From Planococcus donghaensis (GTDB taxonomy: Bacteria > Bacillota > Bacilli > Bacillales_A > Planococcaceae), in contig NZ_CP016543.2 in the NCBI RefSeq assembly GCF_001687665.2, positions 1,612,001 through 1,676,000 on the forward strand: a stretch of 64,000 bases of DNA. The letters are read 5' to 3'. Position 1 is the stretch's first letter; each line of letters begins with the position of its first letter. The position numbers and the translations under genes were made by a program. Below the pieces are notes generated by a model. It searched no databases. It saw only the letters and a program-made list of their open reading frames with translations, and was not told the DNA's origin. Shown piece by piece: positions 35,225 to 43,160 of this stretch.

Positions 35225-36148
35225 ATGGACGGTTTTAAGGTTGGTAAAAAAGGTGAATTTCTTGAAACGGTTGATTTTGAAGACAATACTTCCTTAAGCC
35301 TTATTACCAAGGGAGATGGTGTAGAAATTTTACATCAATCTATTGAAGAAGGAATGTTATTTTATGTTTACCCAAGCGAAAATCCCAATGCTGTAGAATT
35401 TTATTTTGTGTTGTCAGGAGAAATTTTTTATGATCTTGGTAACCAGAGAGAGAGATTAGGTCCTGAAGATTATTTTACAACACGTGGTCTTAAAGAGCCT
35501 ATTTATTTCACAGCCTTATCGAAAGTAACTTTACTGTGTGTTTTCACCGAGCAAACATTTTTCCACATTAGTAAAGAAATTTCGAAGTTAATGGATATTA
35601 TGAAGCAGGTTGAAGACAAAGATAGATATACGCATAAACATAGTCATCGTGTCGCTACATATTCTGTACGTATTGCTCAAAAGTTAGAGCTAAACAAAGA
35701 ACAACTTGAAAATTTGACAGTCGCTGCTTTTTTACACGATATCGGGAAAATACATGTTCCTTCTGAAGTGTTAAACAAACCAGGACGATTGACTACTGAA
35801 GAATTTGATCTTATTAAAAAGCATCCTTTTGATGGGGCTGAAATGGTTCGGAATTCTTATTACTACGAGCTCGCGCCGATTATTGAACAACATCACGAAC
35901 GACTGGATGGCAGTGGATATCCTAATGGTCTAAGCGGAGATGAAATCCTCTTAGAATCTCGAATTATTGCAGTGAGTGATACGTTTGATGCGATGACTGA
36001 GGACCGGGTTTATCGAAAAGCATTAGAAGATCATGTCGCGATTGCTGAACTAAAGAAATTTGCAGGGAAGCATTTTGACGAAGATGTAGTTGCGGCTTTT
36101 GAGCAAATTTTAATAGAAGAAGGAAAGATTATTCATACACACGAATAA
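35225..36148 (+). CDS. Cupin-HD-GYP domain protein
   Basis: A 307-residue protein. The N-terminal part (about 20-110) resembles a cupin ligand barrel. The C-terminal HD-GYP domain (about 120-300) shows HSHRVATYS, FLHDIGKIHVP, HPFDGAEM and HHERLDGSGYPNGLSG, with the GYP motif intact. HD-GYP proteins hydrolyse cyclic di-GMP or related dinucleotides. The cupin may sense a small molecule and set that activity. ATG 35225 has AGGTGG upstream. It is monocistronic, with no partner diguanylate cyclase in view. Confidence 0.88.
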   Translation: MDGFKVGKKGEFLETVDFEDNTSLSLITKGDGVEILHQSIEEGMLFYVYPSENPNAVEFYFVLSGEIFYDLGNQRERLGPEDYFTTRGLKEPIYFTALSKVTLLCVFTEQTFFHISKEISKLMDIMKQVEDKDRYTHKHSHRVATYSVRIAQKLELNKEQLENLTVAAFLHDIGKIHVPSEVLNKPGRLTTEEFDLIKKHPFDGAEMVRNSYYYELAPIIEQHHERLDGSGYPNGLSGDEILLESRIIAVSDTFDAMTEDRVYRKALEDHVAIAELKKFAGKHFDEDVVAAFEQILIEEGKIIHTHE

Positions 36149-36149
36149 T

Positions 36150-36193
36150 AGACAAAGCCAACGAGAAATTCTCAGTTGACTTTGTCTTTTTTT
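36150..36193 (+). terminator. Hairpin terminator of the HD-GYP gene
   Basis: AGACAAAG pairs with CTTTGTCT, with further pairs inside, and a seven-T tail follows. Confidence 0.75.
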
Positions 36194-36214
36194 ATACGAT
36201 TTCCAACCAGGATG

Positions 36215-36874
36215 TTAAACTTTATTTGTTTTAGCTAATATGATTTCGCGTATATATTTCATTGACTGGACATGCGCTTCTTCGGCAGTATAACGATTTC
36301 GATTGTTCAAGACATTTGTAAACATACCTTGCCAAATTAAGTTTGTAAGTTCATTAAGTTCTTCTGCTTCATCCTCATCTACCACTCCTGCTTTAATCAT
36401 ATAGCTAATGGCAAAACGTCCGCGATCATCGATATTTCTTTTCATTAAAGCGGGTTTCAACTCGTCTGAAACATCCAGTAAATCTGCGGGATAAAGTTCA
36501 TAATAATGCGCTAATAGACTTTCGGGGTGTTCACCGAGGTCCATTAAATAAGCAGAATGGAACACGTCCGGATTTTTAAATGAATGTTCACTAAAAACTT
36601 CCCAAGCGACCAAGTATTTTTCGATTGGATCGCTGGTTTTTTTTATTTCTTCAGTTACAACTTTAAAATAAGGCTTTAAAAATTTTAAAGACGCAAAAAA
36701 CAGTAGGTGCGATAACTCCCCAAAATAATTATAAATAGTTGCGCTATTGTAACCGGCTTTATCAGCTACTTTCCGTATGGTTACTTGTTTAAATCCTTCG
36801 GTATGAATTAACTCTTCAGTCGCATCGATAAAATATGTCCACATTCGCCTTTTTTTTAATTCTTTATTGTTCAT
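36215..36874 (-). CDS. TetR family regulator
   Basis: A 219-residue TetR-type regulator: N-terminal helix-turn-helix with FKQVTIRKVADKAGYNSATI and YNYFGELSHLLFFA (about residues 24-60). The C-terminal ligand domain is unassigned. It is divergent from the BCCT carrier gene with a 141-bp gap that holds a perfect 16-bp palindrome, so it probably controls the carrier-hydrolase operon and itself. The ATG follows AAGGAAGTG. Confidence 0.88.
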   Translation of the reverse strand: MNNKELKKRRMWTYFIDATEELIHTEGFKQVTIRKVADKAGYNSATIYNYFGELSHLLFFASLKFLKPYFKVVTEEIKKTSDPIEKYLVAWEVFSEHSFKNPDVFHSAYLMDLGEHPESLLAHYYELYPADLLDVSDELKPALMKRNIDDRGRFAISYMIKAGVVDEDEAEELNELTNLIWQGMFTNVLNNRNRYTAEEAHVQSMKYIREIILAKTNKV

Positions 36875-36957
36875 GGCAATTCACTTCCTTAAAATTATTT
36901 ATTTTTAAAATATATTGATTATTCATTTAAATACATGATAACATGAAAAATATTAAA

Positions 36958-36973
36958 AGTAATCATGATTACT
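36958..36973. promoter_or_regulatory. Perfect 16-bp palindrome, candidate TetR operator
   Basis: AGTAATCATGATTACT reads the same on both strands. It lies between the divergent TetR and BCCT genes, 43 bases before the BCCT start. Related half-sites (CATGATAA, CATGATTAT) flank it. Position and symmetry fit an operator for the adjacent TetR protein. Confidence 0.65.
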
Positions 36974-37015
36974 AATTAAACATGATTATTTTATCTTTAT
37001 AAAGGGGGAAGGTAA

Positions 37016-38611
37016 ATGAACAAAGTTAAAATTGATCCATTGGTTTTTTGGTCTTCGTTAATAGTAATTGTGGCAGCAACTTTATCGCTAGTTATTTTTA
37101 GAGGATCTGCAGAACCGGTAATGAACAAAATGATGACAAGTATTACATACAATCTGGATTGGGCATTTCAATTTCTTACCTTTGGAATATTTATATTACT
37201 GGTATGGTTAGTTTTTAGTCGCTATGGAAAAGTGCGTCTCGGCGAAGAAGCACCTGAATTTTCAACATTCAGTTGGGGAGCTATGCTGTTTTGTGCTGGA
37301 ATGGGCACAAGTATCATGTTTTGGTCGATGATGGAACCACTTTACTACTATATGGGACCACCGTTCGGTATTGAACCTAATAGCAATGAGTCAGCCGAAT
37401 GGGCAGTCGCATACGGCATGTTCCATTGGGGAATTTCTGCATGGGCATTGTACGCATTGCCTACCGTCACAATTGCTTATTCGTTTTTTGTAAAGAAAAA
37501 CCGTTCGCTAAAAATTAGTACAGCATGTCGAGGCGTTTTAGGTAAACATGCTGACGGACCAATTGGGAAAATTATCGATATTATGGTTATTTGGAGCTTG
37601 GTTGGTGGACTTGGAACATCTCTTGGTCTTGGTGTACCTATGGTTTCTGCCGTTATTGGTGAAATTTTTGGTGTTCAACAATCTCTACAATTAAGTATAA
37701 TTATCATCTTGATTTGGACCGTTATTTACGGAGCTAGTGCATATATGGGTTTATATAAAGGTATTCGTAAATTAAGCGATTTGAATGTTTATTTAGCACT
37801 AGGCTTAGCATTATTCGTTTTAGTCACAGGTCCTACTTTGTTCATTTTATCGAACTTCTCAAATAGTTTCGGGTTAATGTTACAAAATTTCGCATTAATG
37901 AGTTTTTCAACAGATCCTGTTGAAAAAGGAGGATTTCCACAAGCTTGGACTGTATTTTATTGGGCTTGGTTTGCAGCGACAGCACCATTTATTGGCCTGT
38001 TTGTAGCGAGAATTTCTCGAGGTCGCACAATACGTGAATTGATCATTCATATATTACTATGGGGATCACTGGGTAGCTGGATTTATTTCGGTATATTTGG
38101 CGGCTATACTATGAATTTGCAGTTAACAGGTGCATTGAATGTGGTCGATATGCTTAATAATAGCGGAGGACCAGCAACCATTGTTGAAATTTTACGAACA
38201 ATTCCACTCGACTTTTTAGTATTGCCATTCTTCGCTATATTAGCGTTTATCTTTTTGGCAACGTCGCTTGATTCAGCTACGTATATTCTTTCCGCAATTG
38301 CGACAAAAGAGTTGATTGGTGACCAAGAGCCCGCACGTTGGCATCGTATGTTATGGGGGGCTGTTCTCGCAGTTCTTGCGGTGTCGTTATTGATGATTGG
38401 CGGACTAAAGGTCATTCAGACTTCGTCCGTAATTGTTTCGGTACCAGTCATTATTCTTTATTTACTATTAACATCTTCTCTACTGAAATGGTTAAAGCAA
38501 GATTTTCCAGATCAACTAGGGGAGAAGGTTCTTGCAACAAAGGAAAATTTCGTAGAAGAAAAAGAGATCTATAAAATTGGATTAAAAAATGCTAAAGAGG
38601 TGGAAGAGTAA
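37016..38611 (+). CDS. BCCT family transporter
   Basis: A 531-residue betaine/carnitine/choline-type carrier with 12 helices. The motif region GMGTSIMFWSMMEPLYYYMG (about residues 97-116) and the Trp-rich segment SWIYFGIFGGYTMN are characteristic. Substrates of the family carry a quaternary ammonium or sulfonium group. There is no long osmosensing C-terminal tail, which speaks for a nutrient rather than a stress carrier. ATG 37016 is behind a GGGGGAAGG site. Its stop overlaps the start of the CocE/NonD hydrolase gene by one base (TAATG), tying uptake to hydrolysis. Confidence 0.9.
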   Translation: MNKVKIDPLVFWSSLIVIVAATLSLVIFRGSAEPVMNKMMTSITYNLDWAFQFLTFGIFILLVWLVFSRYGKVRLGEEAPEFSTFSWGAMLFCAGMGTSIMFWSMMEPLYYYMGPPFGIEPNSNESAEWAVAYGMFHWGISAWALYALPTVTIAYSFFVKKNRSLKISTACRGVLGKHADGPIGKIIDIMVIWSLVGGLGTSLGLGVPMVSAVIGEIFGVQQSLQLSIIIILIWTVIYGASAYMGLYKGIRKLSDLNVYLALGLALFVLVTGPTLFILSNFSNSFGLMLQNFALMSFSTDPVEKGGFPQAWTVFYWAWFAATAPFIGLFVARISRGRTIRELIIHILLWGSLGSWIYFGIFGGYTMNLQLTGALNVVDMLNNSGGPATIVEILRTIPLDFLVLPFFAILAFIFLATSLDSATYILSAIATKELIGDQEPARWHRMLWGAVLAVLAVSLLMIGGLKVIQTSSVIVSVPVIILYLLLTSSLLKWLKQDFPDQLGEKVLATKENFVEEKEIYKIGLKNAKEVEE

Positions 38612-40656
38612 TGGTTTTTAATGTTCGAGAAAGCACACGTAGTATTAAGCGTGAGTTTCCACATGAAGTGGAAGTAACCGAACATGTGTGGATCCCGATG
38701 TCTGACGGCACAAGATTGTCTGCCAAGTTGTGGATACCCAAAAGTGCGTATGCGAGTCCTGTACCGGTTATTTTAGAATATCTTCCGTATCGAAAAAATG
38801 AATTTACTGCACTTCGTGATTCAATCCGTCATCCTTATTTCGCAGGACATGGCTATGCCAGCATTCGCGTAGATATTCGAGGTTGTGGTGATTCAGAGGG
38901 CATCATTTACGATGAATACGAAAAACAAGAACAAGATGACGCTTTAGAGGTTTTAAACTGGATCACTAAACAAGGCTGGTCAACGGGATCGGTTGGCATG
39001 ATTGGAAAATCGTGGGGAGGTTTTAATGGTCTTCAAGTCGCAGCACTTAATCATCCCGCATTAAAAACCATCATTACGTTATGTTCAACAGATGATCGTT
39101 ATGCGGATGACGTACATTATAAAGGTGGTGCTTTACTTGCTTCTGATATGCTTTGGTGGGCTTCGACAATGCTTGTATATAACGCTCGACCACAAGATCC
39201 ATCAAATGTAGGGGAGTCATGGCGTGAAAACTGGTTAGAACGCTTAGAAAAAATACCACCATTTGTGGAAGAATGGATGCGCCATCAGCGAAGAGATGAT
39301 TACTGGAAGCACGGTTCAGTTTGCGAGAATTATGATGACATCAAAATTCCTGTTTATGCAGTCGGTGGTTGGGCAGACGGTTATACAAACGCAGTATTTC
39401 GTTTGATCCAAAATTTAAAAGGGCCGAAAAAAGGATTAATTGGACCTTGGGCACATGAATATCCAGAAGTGGCGGTGCCTGGTCCTCAAATTGGATTTTT
39501 ACAAGAATGTCTTCGTTGGTGGGATCAATGGTTAAAAGAAGAAGATACAGGCATTATGGATGAACCGGTGTTGCGTATGTGGCTTCAAGATGCAGTACCA
39601 CCCAAAACCGATTACCATGTCCGACCTGGCGAATGGGTGCTTGAGAATAGTTGGCCAACACCTAATTCTGAAGAGAAAAGTTTTTTCCTTGGAAATCATC
39701 AACTGACTGAAAGTCCAGAAAGCAGTTCAGAAATGTTGAAGACACATCAACAGCATGGTTTATATGCAGGTGTTTATTGTCCGTTCGGTCAAGAAGGCGA
39801 TATGGCATCAGATCAGGCAATTGAAAACGGTCTGTCAAATACATTTACAAGTACACCTCTAAAAAAAGAATTAAGCATTCTTGGTTTTCCAAAGCTCAAA
39901 GTAAAACTAATTAGTGATCATAAACGGGCTAATCTTGCTGTTAGGTTGAGTGATTTATCACCAACAGGAACTTCAAAACTAATTTCCTGGGGACAATTAA
40001 ACTTGACTCATCGAAATAGCCACGAGTTACCAGAAGATGTACCAATCGACCAGGAATTTACGGCTATAGTGGAACTAGATGCCATAGGCTATAAAGTTCC
40101 AAAAGGACATAGTCTTCAGTTATCTATTTCACCAACGTACTGGCCACATATGTGGCCGACTGCAGAAAAAGCAGAACTGTTTATTATAAAAGATCAAGAC
40201 ACACAGTTAGTCATCCCTTCTTACAAGAACACTACAAATGAAGAAGACATCATTCCATTTGAAGAGCCGGAAACAGCTGCTGTCATGGAGCGTGAAGTGC
40301 TTCGTGAAGCTGGACGAACGCGTGAAATCACTCATAATACAGTTACCAATGAATGGGTATTAAATGATTTTTCAGATGAAGGATGTCGACGTTTACCAGC
40401 TAATGGGTTGGAATACGGAAGTACAAACAAAAATATCTATCGAATAAAAGAAGGGGATCCTTTGTCCGCTTCCGTTCAATGTGATTGGACGTTAACTGTC
40501 GGTCGCAAAGAATGGCAAACAAGTTTAGAATCTGTCTCAACAATGACGGCTGATGAAAAAAAATTCTATATTACGAGTCATCTTAAAGCTTTCGAAGGAG
40601 ATAACGTACTTTACGATACATGCAGGACTTTTGAAGTCGATCGTGATTTTAATTAA
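38611..40656 (+). CDS. CocE/NonD family acyl hydrolase (S15-like)
   Basis: A 681-residue alpha/beta hydrolase of the CocE/NonD family (PF02129 with the C-terminal PF08530 jelly roll). The nucleophile is Ser134 in GKSWGG. The oxyanion-type motif YLPYRKNEF and catalytic region GPWAHEYPEVAVPGP are visible. Family members split esters, amides or X-Pro peptides. Start and stop codons overlap with the BCCT gene, so the likely substrate is an ester or amide carrying a quaternary amine brought in by that carrier (inference). No signal peptide: a cytoplasmic enzyme. Confidence 0.9.
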   Translation: MVFNVRESTRSIKREFPHEVEVTEHVWIPMSDGTRLSAKLWIPKSAYASPVPVILEYLPYRKNEFTALRDSIRHPYFAGHGYASIRVDIRGCGDSEGIIYDEYEKQEQDDALEVLNWITKQGWSTGSVGMIGKSWGGFNGLQVAALNHPALKTIITLCSTDDRYADDVHYKGGALLASDMLWWASTMLVYNARPQDPSNVGESWRENWLERLEKIPPFVEEWMRHQRRDDYWKHGSVCENYDDIKIPVYAVGGWADGYTNAVFRLIQNLKGPKKGLIGPWAHEYPEVAVPGPQIGFLQECLRWWDQWLKEEDTGIMDEPVLRMWLQDAVPPKTDYHVRPGEWVLENSWPTPNSEEKSFFLGNHQLTESPESSSEMLKTHQQHGLYAGVYCPFGQEGDMASDQAIENGLSNTFTSTPLKKELSILGFPKLKVKLISDHKRANLAVRLSDLSPTGTSKLISWGQLNLTHRNSHELPEDVPIDQEFTAIVELDAIGYKVPKGHSLQLSISPTYWPHMWPTAEKAELFIIKDQDTQLVIPSYKNTTNEEDIIPFEEPETAAVMEREVLREAGRTREITHNTVTNEWVLNDFSDEGCRRLPANGLEYGSTNKNIYRIKEGDPLSASVQCDWTLTVGRKEWQTSLESVSTMTADEKKFYITSHLKAFEGDNVLYDTCRTFEVDRDFN

Positions 40657-40686
40657 TCGACTATCTGAATAGCGGGCGGGGACTCT

Positions 40687-41226
40687 GTGAATTCAATCTT
40701 AATGCTTATTGTTCTAATTAACGTTGCTTATATGACCCTGTTTACTTTGCGCATGATTTTAGTTATTAAAGGTTACCGAAAAGTAGCTGCATTTTTATCC
40801 ATGGTAGAAGTGTTTATATACTTAATGGGGTTAACTATCGTTCTGGATAATCTAAGTAACCCTGTCAATCTTGCAGCATATTGTATCGGATGGGGAATAG
40901 GTGTATATCTCGGAGGAATTATTGAAAATCGACTAGCACTTGGTTATATCGTGTTTGATATTATTGTTGATGCATTAGAAATTGATTTAGCGAGGCATCT
41001 AAGAGGTAAGGGTTACGGTGTTACATCATGGACTGCAGAAGGAAAAGATGGAGAACGATTGTGTTTAAAAGTTTTAGCAAAACGGAAAAATGAAAGCAAG
41101 CTCCGAAGTTTTGTGACCCAGTTGTCTCCAAAAGCATTTATCATTTCCTATGAACCTAATCGCTATAATGGTGGTTTTCTTATGGGGAGTTTTGAATCCA
41201 TTATTCAGATCAACAATAAAATATAA
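40687..41226 (+). CDS. UPF0316 (YebE-like, DUF5698/DUF2179) membrane protein
   Basis: A 179-residue protein: three membrane helices (about 4-85) followed by a cytoplasmic DUF2179 domain (about 100-175). Stretches such as LAAYCIGWGIGVYLGGIIEN and RLALGYIVFDI match the UPF0316 family of Bacillales. It lies 30 bases after the hydrolase gene in the same orientation and ahead of a strong terminator, so it is the third gene of the BCCT operon. The GTG start is behind GCGGGG. Function unknown. Confidence 0.85.
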   Translation: MNSILMLIVLINVAYMTLFTLRMILVIKGYRKVAAFLSMVEVFIYLMGLTIVLDNLSNPVNLAAYCIGWGIGVYLGGIIENRLALGYIVFDIIVDALEIDLARHLRGKGYGVTSWTAEGKDGERLCLKVLAKRKNESKLRSFVTQLSPKAFIISYEPNRYNGGFLMGSFESIIQINNKI

Positions 41227-41244
41227 ATGATACTAAATAACTTA

Positions 41245-41281
41245 CAAAAGACTTCTTGTGCATTCACAAGAAGTCTTTTGT
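41245..41281. terminator. Perfect 16-bp stem terminator
   Basis: CAAAAGACTTCTTGTG pairs exactly with CACAAGAAGTCTTTTG around a four-base loop. It lies between convergent operons and can act on both. Confidence 0.88.
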
Positions 41282-41296
41282 ATGAACAAAGGTTGG

Positions 41297-42388
41297 TTAT
41301 TCGTAAAGATCTTTATACTTTTTCATAAATTTACGGTCAATATACTGTTTAATCTTCCACGGGATTTTCCCGTGGAAAAGTTGACTCCCATAAGAAAGAA
41401 AAGCTTCACCATCGCCCGTAGACAAAATCGATATATACCTTTTTTGAGGAGTGAACCGCACTAACTGGCCTTTCGTTAAACTCTTCTTAATGTTTTCCCA
41501 AAGAATTGGGCCCTGACGAACCGCATAGACGCCATTTTTAGCAAGTGCAGGATACTGATCAATGGTGACACAATCTCCTGCTCCAAAAATTTCAGGATGC
41601 TGATTGTTTTGCAACATTTCATTCACGAGTAAATAGCCATCTTCGTCCGTAGTCAATCCGGAAGATTGGAATAAATCAAAACTTTTCGGGCCAGTTAACC
41701 ACAAAACTGCTGATTGCGGGTGGTTGTCGCCTGCACTCGTTGTTACGCTGTTTTCATCAACAGACTCAATCCCCGTACCCGAATAAAACGGCAATCTTTT
41801 TTGCGCAGCAATCGATTCGATTTTTTTAGAAGCTGCAGTTCCTTGACTCATCAATAACGCTGTCGAACTAAACAACGCTATATTGGCAGACAACTGATGT
41901 TGTTTTCGCCAAGATAGGATTGAAAATGCTAGTTCTACCCCTGATGCGCCGCCTCCCACAACTATCGGATGAGAAGATTCCCGCATCTTTACTAATTGCT
42001 CGGGAAAGCGATAGTTTGGTTTGATCGATAAAGCATAGTTTTCAATCGCTTTTGGAATAGCAGTTTGTGAGCCAATATCAAATGATACAACATCATATGT
42101 ATAAACTGCTCCGTTTGATCCCATCATTTCTTGTGCATTCGCATCGATAGCTGTAATTGCATCTTCATTAAATTCAACCCCTATGCTTTGACATAGTTTC
42201 TTTAAGTCAATTCGAATTTCGTCCAAGTTATATACGCCTTCTGTATAGCCTGAGAACATTCCCGAATAATACTGATAAGGGGACGGTGAGATTAATAAGA
42301 TACGCCAGTCTTTTTGAGAATCCTTCTTTAATTGTTCTAGACAATGCAAATGAGCATGTCCGCCTCCTACTAATACAAGTGTCTTCAT
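41297..42388 (-). CDS. NDH-2/SelD-N-terminus-like pyridine nucleotide-disulfide oxidoreductase
   Basis: A 363-residue flavoprotein. The FAD loop LVGGGHAHLHCLEQL (residues 5-19) with GGHAHxH is the hallmark of the group related to the N-terminal extension of SelD and to type II NADH dehydrogenases. The NAD(P) loop VVGGGASGVELAF lies at about residue 143, and the second FAD motif IFGAGDCV at about 290. No SelD domain follows. Its stop is 16 bases before the terminator at 41245-41281. It is cotranscribed with the CDP-alcohol phosphatidyltransferase gene upstream. The electron acceptor is unknown. Confidence 0.85.
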   Translation of the reverse strand: MKTLVLVGGGHAHLHCLEQLKKDSQKDWRILLISPSPYQYYSGMFSGYTEGVYNLDEIRIDLKKLCQSIGVEFNEDAITAIDANAQEMMGSNGAVYTYDVVSFDIGSQTAIPKAIENYALSIKPNYRFPEQLVKMRESSHPIVVGGGASGVELAFSILSWRKQHQLSANIALFSSTALLMSQGTAASKKIESIAAQKRLPFYSGTGIESVDENSVTTSAGDNHPQSAVLWLTGPKSFDLFQSSGLTTDEDGYLLVNEMLQNNQHPEIFGAGDCVTIDQYPALAKNGVYAVRQGPILWENIKKSLTKGQLVRFTPQKRYISILSTGDGEAFLSYGSQLFHGKIPWKIKQYIDRKFMKKYKDLYE

Positions 42389-42404
42389 CCCTCACTACTC
42401 CTAT

Positions 42405-42995
42405 CTAATACAAAATTCGTTTTGCTTCAGCCATGCGTTGGTAAATGGTGAAAAGTTGAATCGCGATAAAAATCAGTGTAATGACTGTTAAATATGTTGA
42501 AAACACAATCATTAGGGTAAACAATAGAAAGCCTTCTGTTCTTTCTGCTAGCCCTGCTTGATAGTAGAAAGATTTAACGCCTTTTTTGTCAGACAAAGCT
42601 CCGACAGTTAGAAAAACAGTCATACCAATGATTATAGAAGTGCTTAACAGCAATAACGCCCACATGGCGTCTGGAAAACGAAAAGCCAGCCCTAAAATCA
42701 CGCTGATTTCTACCATTCGATCAAAGCTAATATCGAGTAGCGTTCCCCAAGAAGAAGGTTTGGTTTTGCGGGCCATGGTCCCATCCACTACATCCAAATA
42801 TCCTGAGAACCACAGTACAACGATTGCCCAAAAAGGTTGGTCGAGGTAAATAAAGACCCCGGATGAAAGACCGATCGCAAATGCAATTTTGGTTACGCCA
42901 TTTGCAGTGAAGCCTTCTTTCAGTAAGAAGTCAGCTGTTTTGTCAACGACCGGTTGAATATGTTTTCGTCCATATGTATCGAGCATCAGGTTCAC
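42405..42995 (-). CDS. CDP-alcohol phosphatidyltransferase family protein (YnjF-like)
   Basis: A 196-residue membrane enzyme. The family motif DG-x2-AR-x7-G-x3-D-x3-D is complete as DGTMARKTKPSSWGTLLDIS followed by FD (about residues 73-94). Such enzymes join a CDP-activated alcohol to a second alcohol, as in PgsA or PssA. This size and the short N terminus resemble E. coli YnjF. Its start is 17 bp upstream of the flavoprotein gene start in the same operon, and it is divergent from the YnjBCD-containing operon. The lipid product is unknown. Confidence 0.88.
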   Translation of the reverse strand: MNLMLDTYGRKHIQPVVDKTADFLLKEGFTANGVTKIAFAIGLSSGVFIYLDQPFWAIVVLWFSGYLDVVDGTMARKTKPSSWGTLLDISFDRMVEISVILGLAFRFPDAMWALLLLSTSIIIGMTVFLTVGALSDKKGVKSFYYQAGLAERTEGFLLFTLMIVFSTYLTVITLIFIAIQLFTIYQRMAEAKRILY

Positions 42996-43160
42996 CTTTT
43001 CGTTTTTAGAATACTTTAAGTATAAAGGATGTTCCCAATTGTAACCCGTAATCTCACTCGATTCAAAATAACTAGAGGTAGATGAGGGTGATTAAGAGAA
43101 AGTGAGTCTTCTTTATTGCTAAAATGGATGTAATGTAAAAAGAGAAAGGAAATGATATAG

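Noticed and set aside
41297..42388. Selenophosphate synthetase SelD
   Set aside because: Only the flavoprotein domain related to the SelD N-terminal extension is present; the synthetase domain is absent.
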